Of a stretch of DNA of 64,000 nucleotides, positions 11,593 to 21,588 are shown piece by piece. Location of the stretch: assembly GCF_000003195.3 (NCBI RefSeq), contig NC_012875.2, positions 13,723,405 through 13,787,404 on the forward strand, written 5' to 3'. The first letter of the stretch is position 1; each line of letters begins with the position of its first letter. A program made the translations under genes and the position numbers. Origin of the DNA: Sorghum bicolor. Its lineage: Eukaryota; Streptophyta; Magnoliopsida; Poales; Poaceae. Under the pieces are notes generated by a model. That model did not search any database, had not been told where the DNA came from, and saw only the letters and a list, made by a program, of their open reading frames with translations.

Positions 11593-11919
11593 ATGTTGTC
11601 ACATTTAGCTTTGAACTCTGGCCATGAAAATCCAAACCTTGGAGATGAAGAAACTTCTCAAGCTAACCCCACTGCTCATGAGGTATGCATAGATGGATGG
11701 ACCATCACTTATAAAGAGTATCAACCTCGAAGGATCAACCAAGTTAGGAAGAAAGCTAGCCAACCAGAGACAAACCTTCAGAGTCAGCAAACTGATAACA
11801 CACCGAGCAACACCTCAGTGGAAAATCATATCACGAAGGATCCAGCTAAGAAAAAGTGTTATCACTGCCGACAGGAAGGACACTATGTAAAGTCTTGTCC
11901 ACAGAAGAACCAACAGTAG
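11593..11919 (+). CDS. E1 CCHC zinc-knuckle (gag nucleocapsid-like) ORF
   Basis: This 108-codon frame ends in a zinc knuckle of exact CX2CX4HX4C spacing (C89, C92, H97, C102; CYHCRQEGHYVKSC), followed by PQKNQQ and a stop. In retroelement Gag the knuckle binds and packages element RNA, so this is most simply the nucleocapsid end of a reduced Gag. The upstream part is polar and basic (RRINQVRKK, then Q/N/T-rich). No capsid domain is visible, though some could lie in the gap just before. The ATG at 11593 may be internal to a longer, gap-interrupted frame. The ORF lies upstream of a noncoding leader that in E2 precedes gag, so gene order in E1 is unusual. Confidence 0.6.
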   Translation: MLSHLALNSGHENPNLGDEETSQANPTAHEVCIDGWTITYKEYQPRRINQVRKKASQPETNLQSQQTDNTPSNTSVENHITKDPAKKKCYHCRQEGHYVKSCPQKNQQ

Positions 11920-12834
11920 TATCATGAAAGAAGCCACACTGAGTTTAAGATATAGGAGTTTGTGCCCTTGTGTAATAAAAACGGTAGCAGCGAAAGTCAA
12001 GTTTGTGTGCCTTGTGAAACTTTACTGCTTGGTTGAATTGTCTTTATGTTTATGTTTGCTTTGGATCTTTGTAATGAGTGTAAAGATCTTGTGAGTTTCT
12101 TCACAATTTCATTTAGTTTATATGTCTAAGGCATAAGGATTAATGACATAAATAGTTGGGTTTTGGTTTTTCTCTTGTTACCTTATCGTGCCTTTCTAGA
12201 GTATCTCATCTTTATCGGCTTATGTCTCTGATCTTGGATGAATAAAAATCATGATAAAATTCTGGATGAGAGTGGACTTCAAGATCTTTCTCTGACCGCA
12301 AGAATCACCCCCATAGCTATTATGGTTTGGAAGTTACAAAAAATCACAAGACGATACAGATGTGCTGTCAAGAACCTGGACCAGTTTTGGTTGCCTACTG
12401 TTTTGGACAAACATAACTATAGAATTTGGAAAAGTGTTCTACAGAAAGGTTGTAGAAAATTTTCTAATCTTTCTAACGGTATAAGCTATGGCCCTATTGG
12501 GTTAACAGAACAAGAGTTATGTCTATTTTACTGCACTAGTAATTTTCATATCGCGAGGAAAATCAGGATATTTGTTTCTTCCTTGCACATAAGTTCCTTG
12601 GGATGTCAAAAGGTCTCAGTGCAAAATAACTTGTCAAGAAAAAGTGCAAGCTACCTTCCTTGTGCCTCCTAGTTGACGTTTCTTAAGGGGGGTAGAACCT
12701 TGATATCATGGGTTGATGCATTTTCAACTTATCTTGAAGTGAGAGTTGTCTCGTGAGATATTCTATGAATATGATCATCTCTCCTTCTCGTGTCATTGAC
12801 GTTGGTCACTTGATGACAGGGAGTGTAGTATCCC
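11920..12834 (+). other. E1 noncoding interior, leader-like
   Basis: There is no convincing gene here; the 144-codon frame at 12238-12672 has no recognisable domain. Parts match the leader of E2 (around 35940-36110) and, in reverse complement, the interior of E3 (around 55960-56300), for example the 'tctttgtaatgagtgtaa' and 'taaggcataaggattaatg' segments. This shared sequence ties E1, E2 and E3 together. Confidence 0.6.
12683..12695 (+). other. E1 internal copy of the polypurine-tract motif
   Basis: TTAAGGGGGGTAG, identical to the 13 bases at the E1 3' polypurine tract (13741-13753) and about 1.06 kb upstream of the 3' LTR. E2 and E3 each hold a similar second copy. It could be a central polypurine tract or the scar of an end-joining event. 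Confidence 0.6.
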
Positions 12835-13509
12835 ATGGAACAGGAGTCCTATATGATGCCTCTTACTGATATGTGGGAAGAGAATGATGATCCTGCCTTT
12901 GAAGAATGTTATGAGTATGATGAAACTGAGTGCTATCAAAATAATAATACTCAAGAGCAAGTTGGAAGTGAATCAAATCAGAATTCACAACGGCGAAAGA
13001 GAAAAAGGAAAAGCCGTAAGAAGCCTGCTCGTGGATGTAGGGTGCAACGAGACTATATCAATGGAAGACTGAGCAACGTGGATAGGCATAACATTCTTGG
13101 AGCTACCAAAGTGGTGGGTGGATATATTCAAGTGGACTCAGTGTTAGTTTTTGCTCTGTCTGACCCGAGTGCTTCGCATTCTTTCATTTCCACCGACCTC
13201 GTAAAGACAATCGAGAGGGTGAAGTGCCCAACGAGGAAGCCTTTGTTAGTTCAAACCCCAGTGGGAGAAATACAAACAAATCAGGTGTGTTCAAATATCA
13301 ATCTCGTCATAAACAAGGAAAACTTCACTGCAAACCTCATTGTGCTAGAGTCACTTGGTATTCCCTTGGTCCTTGGTAATGGATGGTTGTGTGCACACAA
13401 AGGAGTGATCCATGGTACCCAGTACAAAATGCTCTTAACAGCACCGTCAGGAAAAAGAATTGAGTATCACGGTGGTCCACTCCTACCTGATGAAGCAAAT
13501 GCATATTAA
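12835..13509 (+). CDS. E1 retropepsin-like ORF with altered active site
   Basis: An intact 224-codon frame. Residues about 12-45 are acidic and Tyr/Asn-rich. Residues 53-66 (RRKRKRKSRKKPAR) are strongly basic and look like a nuclear-localisation or nucleic-acid-binding patch. Residues about 85-215 follow the pattern of a Ty3/gypsy aspartic protease: the ILGATKVVGG strand, VLVFALSDPSASHSFIS where families usually have a D-S/T-G active site, and IPLVLGNGWLCAHKGVI where LGMDWL is usual. The catalytic triad therefore reads D110-P111-S112, and I expect no proteolysis. The ORF is still open, although the rest of pol is gone. Relaxed decay of a young copy, or a non-catalytic role, would both fit. 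It lies just upstream of the 3' polypurine tract. Confidence 0.75.
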   Translation: MEQESYMMPLTDMWEENDDPAFEECYEYDETECYQNNNTQEQVGSESNQNSQRRKRKRKSRKKPARGCRVQRDYINGRLSNVDRHNILGATKVVGGYIQVDSVLVFALSDPSASHSFISTDLVKTIERVKCPTRKPLLVQTPVGEIQTNQVCSNINLVINKENFTANLIVLESLGIPLVLGNGWLCAHKGVIHGTQYKMLLTAPSGKRIEYHGGPLLPDEANAY

Positions 13510-13740
13510 GTTTCTATGTCTCTTGGAGTTGTAAGCTAAGAGGATTAGTAGTCAAGAAGGACTTCGGTCAACTATGAATAATAGTCATTCAATGGAAATG
13601 TTGTTCACGAGATGTGACCTTGAGGTATAAGTGTTTACATTTGGTATGCAAGTTGTGAAGTTGAAAGGATTATCAAGATATTTTCCTATTTCTCTCAAAG
13701 GATCTGAGCCTCTTTCGAATCTCGAGGACGAGATTCATTT

Positions 13741-13756
13741 TTAAGGGGGGTAGAAT
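13741..13756 (+). other. E1 3' polypurine tract
   Basis: TTAAGGGGGGTAG plus three bases, ending at the 3' LTR start. It is preceded by 'tctcgaggacgagattca', a tail also seen in E2 and E3. Confidence 0.85.
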
Positions 13757-16285
13757 TGTAACACCCTAAAAATTCCTTTCTTTAAAATAGTTGAAATTCA
13801 ATTTATTGAGTCAATTTTGTGAGCATCAAAATATAGGAATAATAATATTTTTTTGGAAATTAAAATTTAATATAAGTTTAGAGAACTTTTTGATGCATTC
13901 ATGCTGCAACACTTATTTTTGTTATGTGTGAATTTCTTCAAAATAAAATTTTGTTCAAAATTCAAATTGAAAATGCTTTTGAAAATGAGTTGAAAAATAA
14001 AAAGAAAATCCTTCTTTCCCCCCCCCCTCCTCTCTCACTTTTGGCCTGCTCGGCCCAATCCCCCCTTCTCACTTTGGGCCTGGCCCAACCGGCCACCCCA
14101 CCTCCCTCTCTCTCTCTCTCTCGCCGACAAGTGGGGCCCACTGGTCAGCATCATCTCCTCCAACCGCCCCCTCCATCCCCCTCTCTCTCTCGGTTCCGAA
14201 ACCGCCAGCTCCCGCTCCCACGATCTCCCCCTCTCCCCCGCGCCTCGGCTCCAGGTGGAGAGCCCCCGCGCGCCCGAGCCGCCTCCCCTCCCCCATTTCT
14301 TTTTGCCTTGCCTCTGCTCCACTCGAATCAGCGCTGAAAAACCGTCGCAAAAGCGCCGCCGGCGACCTCCTCGCGAAATCCGTCGAATCGAGCCACCTCC
14401 GCCTCCAATCTTCGCGCTGGTGAGGTCCATTCCTTCCCCGCATTCTTCTCGACCAAGTCCCGTGCAGTTTGGTGCCTTCTCGCGCCCTTGCTGCGAGCTC
14501 CGAGGTCTCTGGCAAGGTGCCGCCGCGGTCCGCTCAGCGCGAGCCCTTCCCCGGCCGCGAGTTAGCCCGGGGCGAGTTCGCCGCGACCTTCTCTCTATCT
14601 CCCGGTGCGTTTGGATCGTGAAACCGAGCTCCGTAGCGCGGTAGTGGGCCACTCCGGCGAGCTCGGGCCGGCGGCAATGGCTGCGCCGCCGCCTCCCTCC
14701 TCCCCTCCGGCGACTGGCACCCCACCTCTTACCTGGATGGATTATCAGCCGTCGGATCGTGGATCAACGATCCAAATTAGAAGATACCCCTTCGCAGGGA
14801 GTTTTGCTAAAGAGTCCCTAGGTTTTCTTGAAAACAACCCGCAGTCCAAAGCGTGTTTACAGAATACGTTTTGTGTTTTCGAAAACGTAAAGCATCTCTG
14901 TTGGTTCCAAAATACGTTTTCATAAAATTACAGTTTTGCCACTGAGTTTGTTTAGCTCATAAAATATTCATTTTAACTCCGATTTGATCCGTTCAAATTG
15001 CGTTAGATTCGTAATTAAATTCTCTACATGTTAGTACCACTGTTTCTGTAGTTTGCAACTTTTTAATTTCAGGGTTAGGTTTAATTAATTAAATGGCTAT
15101 AGGAAATCGCCGTAAATCCGTAATTTGGTCGTTTTAGCTCCGATTTTCGTGATCTTCGTATCTATGGGATCGTAGCGAAACGTAGGTTCTGTTTTTAAAT
15201 ATTTTATTTCATTTTTGATCTGTTGGTGTACTGTTCTAATTAAAGGATTGTTTGCTTCGTGTATGTCTGTCTCTGATTGTTGTGTGTTGATGATCGATGA
15301 TCGAGCCTAGTCGGTGAGCTTTACTTCGGTAATCAAGATCAGAGCCTTGGAAGCAAGTAAGATCAGCAGGACCAGCAGGAGCAATTGGATCAATGCAAGT
15401 ATAGCATTTGGGTTTTAATTCTATGACCATGATCTTGTGACTAGATCGATATAAAGCAACAAATGATAATAATGACTTTTTAGCAACTTGAGGATTTATT
15501 CGTAAGTGATAACCGGGATGAAAGTGCAACCATGAGGGCTATAATGGCTCTGGCTTTAGTCAAGTATGAGTAATTTTTCTAGCTTGTTAGAGGTTACCCG
15601 TGTGGCGCAAATGGGGGATAGCAGACCGTGGATTCCCTGCGAGTGGTAGAATCACACGGACTGACTAACGAAACCAAGCGGCCCTAACTTGTTAGACGAA
15701 CCTTTGAAATACTTCATAGTGATCCCTGCCGATCTACCTTGGTAGTGGGTTACGAGGCTGATCACCTCAGGCGAAAGGGTAAATCATGACTCATGGGTAA
15801 AGATGTACAACCTCTGCAGAGTGTTAAAAACTGGTATACTAGCCGTGCTCACGGTCACGAGCGGCCTTGGGAACTCTTACATTAAGGGTGATGAATCTTG
15901 TGTTAAGAAACTCATTGATTATTGTTTAATGCTCTATATTATTTATGTCACATTGATCATGAGATTGTGGGATCTATACAATCTAGTTGTTATACTTGCG
16001 GAGTTCGTCATGGACTCACTCTTGCTATCTCACCCACACCTCAGGAGAAGTATTGGGCTTGTGATCAACCAGTCAGTTGGATCCTGTAGAGTGAGGTTAA
16101 CACCCGAAGTTTGGAGTTCTCTTCCGTGTTTGCTGCCCAAGGTTGTTTCTAATTTATTATCTACGCTATATAACTTATGCGTTGTCCTTTGATATTACCC
16201 CTTATTTGTAGCTATATGTGAGGCTTGTCTTCTAAAACTCACATATGGTGCATATCTGATTTTGTTCTTAAAATCGGGTGTTACA
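13757..16285 (+). repeat. E1 3' LTR
   Basis: Nearly identical to the 5' LTR at 8395-10920, with scattered substitutions and 1-3 bp length changes in the C-rich tract. It ends GGGTGTTACA, followed by the TSD ATATG. Confidence 0.95.
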
Positions 16286-19144
16286 ATATGACAAAATAAC
16301 TAAAATAAACTCCGTAGATCTTGAGAAGTAATGAAATTTTGTATCTGGCAACTTTTTTATTTGAGTTCATCTTGGCATGCAAAACCACGTTTTTAATTGA
16401 AAATTTTAAATTTTTATTTTTTCTAAACAATCTCAGTTGGAAAAACTCTCTAAATAAACTTTGTAGATCTCTAAAAGTTATGAAACTTTGTAGTTGATAA
16501 CTTTTTGTTTTGAAATCATCTTGTCATGCAAAAACTTCATTTGAATTTCTTCAATTTGAAAATTCTTTGCCGAGTGTTTTTCATCGAGTGCCAAAAATAA
16601 AACACTCGGCAAAGAAAATTTCAAATCGAATTTTGAAGGCCTAAACGAATTCAAATCAAAAAGTTTTTAACTACAAAGTTGTATAACTTCTCAAGATCTA
16701 CAACATTTATTTTAATAATTTCTTTATTTGACAAAGCCAAGACAAATTTATTTACAAATTTTACATATCTCTCTTATAGTTTATGAAACTACAAGAGAGA
16801 TATATAAGATATTAGAAAAATATTAGAATCACCATGTCGGATGAACATATGACAAAATAACCCAAATAAACTCTGTAGATCATGAGAAGTTATGAAATTT
16901 TGTATTTGGCAACTTTTTCTTTGAGTTCATCTTGTCATGCAAAACCGCGTTTTTTATTGAAAACTTTAAAATTTGATTTTTTTAAACAACCTCGGATGGA
17001 AAAACTCTCTAAATAAACTTTGTATATCTCAAAAAGTTATGAAACTTTATAGTTGATAACTTTTTGTTTTGAAATCATCTTATCATGCAAAACCTACATT
17101 TGAATTTCTTAAATTTGAAAATTCTTTGCCGAGTGTTTTTCATCGAGTGCCAAAAATAAAACACTCGGCAAAGAAAATTTCAAATCGAATTTTGAAGGCC
17201 TAAACGAATTCAAATCAAAATGTTTTTAACTACAAAGTTGTATATCTTCTCAACATCTACAACATTTATTTTGATCATTTATTTATTTAACAAAGCTAAA
17301 ACAAATTTATTTACATATTTTACTTCTCTCTCTTATAGTTTATGAAACTACAAAAGAGATATATAAGATTTTAGAAAAATATTAGAATCGCAATGCCGGA
17401 TGAACATATGACAAAATAACTAAAATAAACTCCGTAGATCTTGAGAAGTAATGAAATTTTGTATCTGGCAACTTTTTTATTTGAGTTCATCTTGGCATGC
17501 AAAACCACGTTTTTAATTGAAAATTTTTAATTTTTATTTTTTCTAAACAATCTCAGTTGGAAAAACTCTCTATATAAACTTTGTAGATCTCTAAAAGTTA
17601 TGAAACTTTGTAGTTGATAACTTTTTGTTTTGAAATCATCTTGTCATGCAAAAACTTCATTTGAATTTCTTCAATTTGAAAATTCTTTGCCGAGTGTTTT
17701 TCATCGAGTGCCAAAAATAAAACACTCGGCAAAGAAAATTTCAAATCGAATTTTGAAGGCCTAAACGAATTCAAATCAAAAAGTTTTTAACTACAAAGTT
17801 GTATAACTTCTCAAGATCTACAACATTTATTTTAATAATTTCATTATTTGACAAAGCCAAGACAAATTTATTTACAAATTTTACATATCTCTTTTATAGT
17901 TTATGAAACTACAAGAGAGATATATAAGATTTTAGAAAAATATTAGAATCACTATGTCAGATGAACATATGACAAAATAACCTAAATAAACTCTGTAGAT
18001 CATGAGAAGTTATGAAATTTTGTATTTGGCAACTTTTTTATTTGAGTTCATCTTGTCATGCAAAACCGCGTTTTTATTTGAAAATTTTAAAATTTGATTT
18101 TTTTAAACAACATTGGATGGAAAAACTCTCTAAATAAACTTTGTAGATCTCAAAAAGTTATGAAACTTTATAGTTGATAACTTTTTGTTTTGAAATCATC
18201 TTGTCATGCAAAAACTACATTTAAATTTCTTAAATTTGAAAATTCTTTGCTGAGCGTTTTTCTTTGACACTCGGCAAAGACCTTCTTTGCCTAGTGTCAA
18301 AAATAAAACACTCGGCAAAGAAAATTTCAAATCGAATTTGAAGGACTAAACAAATTCAAATCAAAATGTTTTTAACTACAAAGTTGTATATCTTCTCAAG
18401 ATCTACAACATTTATTTTGATCATTTATTTATTTGACAAAGCCAAAACAAATTTAATTACAAATTTTACTTCCCTCTCTCATAGTTTATGAAACTACAAG
18501 AGAGATATATAAGATTTTAGAAAAATATTAGAATCACCATGTCGGATGAACATATGACAAAATAACCAAAATAAACTCTGTAGATCTTGAGAAGTTATGA
18601 AATTTTGTATTTGGCAACTTTTATATTTCAGTTCATCTTATCTTGCAAAACCGCGTTTTTAATTGAAAATTTTAAATTTTGATTTTTTTAAACAAACTCG
18701 GATGGATCATTTCTTTATTTGACAAAGCCAAAACAAATTTATTTATAAATTTTACATCTCTCTCTGATACTACAAGAGAGATATATAAGATTTTAGAAAA
18801 ATATTAGAATCGCCATGTCGGATGAACATATGACAAAATAACTAAAATAAACTCTGTAGATCTTGAGAAGTTATGAACTTTTGTATTTGGCAACTTTTTT
18901 ATTTGAGTTCATCTTGTCATGCAAAACCGCGTTTTTAATTGAAAATTTTAAAATTTGATTTTTTAAACTACCTCGGATAGAAAAACTCTCTAAATAAACA
19001 TTGTACATCTCAAAAAGTTATGAAACTTTGTAGTTGATAACTTTTTGTTTTGAAATCATCTTGTCATGCAAAAACTACATTTGAATTTTTAAATTTGAAA
19101 ATTCTTTGCGGAGTGTTTTTCTTTGACACTCGGCAAAGACCTTC
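16286..19144. repeat. CACTA-like tandem array, segment B
   Basis: Continues segment A after the E1 insertion. CCGAGTG-type centres lie near 16569, 17128, 17689, 18249 and 19108. The monomer around 18705 is truncated: sequence jumps from 'aaactcggatgg' straight to 'atcatttctttatttgac', losing the palindrome and both inner arms. It ends in the central spacer of a monomer, where the solo LTR inserted. No coding sequence. Confidence 0.9.
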
Positions 19145-21588
19145 TGTAACATCTTGAATACGTTTATTGCGTTAGAAGTGTAAAGTGGCAAAATAATAAT
19201 AATTGTAATTTTATTCATCACTCAAATGAATGATGAGAGATTTTAGATACGTAGAGCTCGTCGAATGCTTCAGTTGCAATACTCATATGTATTGTTTGGA
19301 ATTTGGATCATGGAGATATAAAATTCAGAAGTTTTAAGAAAGAAAAAATAAACAGGAAGCGTGACGCTACTGTGCCGCGCCGCTACAGTACCCGTGGTGG
19401 CCTTTTATATCCCCTCCAAGGCCTTTAGGTTTCATCCATAGCTTTTCATATTCAGGATAAAAAGAGGAGAGGGGAGAAAAGAGAAAGGAGAAGAGGGAAG
19501 GGGAGAATAGGGCCTAGGGTTTTGCCGCCGCCGCCGTCGGTCATCCGTGGTGGTCGTTCTTCCTCCCGTGGAAAATACGGTTAGGTTCTACCTTGTATCT
19601 TGGCTGTCCCATTGATCCACCATGTCCCTTTTGCTGTCCATGAGGGCTTAGCTAGCCATGTTTGGCGTAGATCGGGAAAACAAGGCTTTTGTGGCGGCAA
19701 GGATCGTGGCGAGTTGGATCGGAGATGATGGAAAGGTGAAGAGGCGGAGAAGAAGGAGTAGACGCCGGGAGTTTCGCTGTCGTGCTCGCTGTGGTTCTCT
19801 AGGTGAGAAGCCAAATATTAATCCCCTTTATCTGATCAAGTTTTGCGGATTAAATCGCTTATTTGGGATTGGGTTTAGTGGAGAAATTCTCGAAGTCATT
19901 TAAGTTCATGTTCTGAAATTCTCGTCAGACTGAGCAGTCCGTGTTCATCGTAATGTTAGGGCATTTTAGATTCTTTATAAAATTTTGGGTCTGTGGACAA
20001 AGTTGTAGAGGACTTCAATATCTTTCTTTGGACGCCAAGAACTCTGTCATAGCAGTTATAATTTGTGAGATATCGAGTTTTCAATCTGACTGGTTTCCAG
20101 TGACGAAAATCTGGACAGTTTTGGATCTAAGCAGTTTTTGACCCTGTTAATGAAATAATTAGGTCCTTGATTATTAACAAAGGTTTTAGGATTTTTGTTA
20201 AGCTTTCTAGATTGGTAAAGTTTGTAACTTTTGAATAAGTATATCTCTTGTTATGAATTTTTGAAGTTTGATGTTCTGTTTTGAATGTCAGAAATATTCA
20301 GTTGTGTTCTATGGTTAATTATACCATCTTGCATATCTCTGATGCAAAACCTTACAATACAAAAGTTGTATATAACAGAGTTTTACATGATCTGATAAAT
20401 TATGGTAATTTTTGGATGAGTATTCTGAAGTATATGAAAAAGAGAAGAGTCGGTGCTGCTGTCTTGATCGGTAGCGCAAACGGTAGAGGCTTGAATGTCG
20501 GGTTTGGGGCGCTTTAGTGCGTATTTGTTCTTACTCTTGCTTGTATGTTGGTGTATGTACTGAGTAGTATTTGTGATCAGGTGGTAGCACTTCGGAACAT
20601 CACTAGTGCTTTTGTTCTCCTTCGGTAAAGAGGCAAGTGAATGTAGCGGTGGTTTGCTACCGTTTTGGCTTGTTATTTTTATCACCTACAGTTTATTGTC
20701 TATAAGAATGTCACCTCTCTCATATCTAAAATTTATGATTTGGGTATATTTAGTCTTAGTTAAATTATGGTCTTATTTAAGTACTTATGGTGATGGTATT
20801 ATGTTATATTGTTATTTGTGGCTAGCCCGCAAACCTGAATTTGAAGTTGGAGTATCATTGGTGATTTATTAATTTTATTGCAACATGCCAAGTGCATTGC
20901 ATCATTCATTGACATTGGAAGTTATGTCTTGACCTATGGTCATGACTGTACTGGTACGCATCATGGGATGCAGCTCCACACCTTGTTGGGTGTGCAGGCA
21001 GGAGACATATGCATTGCATTCATATGCATTCATGAGAAGTATGTTATTGAAGGGATTTTATCCACGTTATTATGAAGCTCTGTATTATTGGCTATGTTCC
21101 AAATTGGAAGACTGTTACTTTAGTATGATATTATGTCAATTGGGAACATCATATTAAATTGATGTTAATTCAAATTATGGTTTAAATAGCTTGTCAAAAC
21201 AAGTTCGCTTGCTGAGATGTTTCATCTCACCCTTGCTTTACTCAATCTAGGTACTTGATGCATACTTGGAAGGGAAGGGAATTAGCTGCACGTCACACAC
21301 TTATTCATTTAGAGACCTTGTGTTTTAATAAATAATAATTTGGTTTGCTTATTGGTTTTGAAGGCGTTTGTTAAAGTGTGGGTGTTAAACTTAATTCTTA
21401 TTGAAGTAACTTATTTGCGTTAGGATGTTCATTAATCCTAGTTTGGTATTTCAGTATTTTTTATATTTTATTCTTTCGCTTGCTATAAATACAAAGAAGA
21501 TGCTGCCAAATTGTTTATTGGTTGTGTGCAGCTGTTGTTTGTGTAGTCTAGTAGCATCCGGTGTATTTGTGGTTTTCGGGGTGTTACA
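19145..21588 (+). mobile_element. Solo LTR of a Ty3/gypsy element
   Basis: Begins TGTAACATCTT and ends GGGGTGTTACA. It is flanked by a perfect 5-bp target duplication CCTTC (19140-19144 and 21589-21593), and the array palindrome reads on across it. There is no interior or second LTR, so it is a product of LTR-LTR recombination. It has a TATA-like tract near 19404 (TTTTATAT), a GC-rich stretch near 19500-19800 and an AGGTGAGA donor-like site near 19800. Its sequence differs from E1-E3. The strand is a guess from these promoter-like features. The 77- to 100-codon frames inside are not genes. Confidence 0.92.

Larger units (their letters stand above)
8395..16285 (+). mobile_element. E1: complete non-autonomous Ty3/gypsy LTR retrotransposon
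   Basis: The element is bounded by LTRs of 2526 and 2529 bp that start TGTAACACCC and end GGGTGTTACA. A perfect 5-bp target duplication ATATG flanks it (8390-8394 and 16286-16290), and the array monomer continues across it. The PBS follows the left LTR and the polypurine tract precedes the right LTR. The interior is only 2836 bp and encodes a zinc-knuckle ORF and a protease-like ORF, with no RT, RNase H or integrase. It would need trans-acting enzymes from an autonomous relative. The LTRs show roughly 20 differences by eye, so insertion is fairly recent. One 258-N gap lies in the 5' interior. Confidence 0.95.

Noticed and set aside
11105..11608. Frames on both strands across the 258-N gap in E1
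   Set aside because: Mostly unknown residues. Only the + strand flanks at 11113-11270 and 11593-11919 have any positional support.
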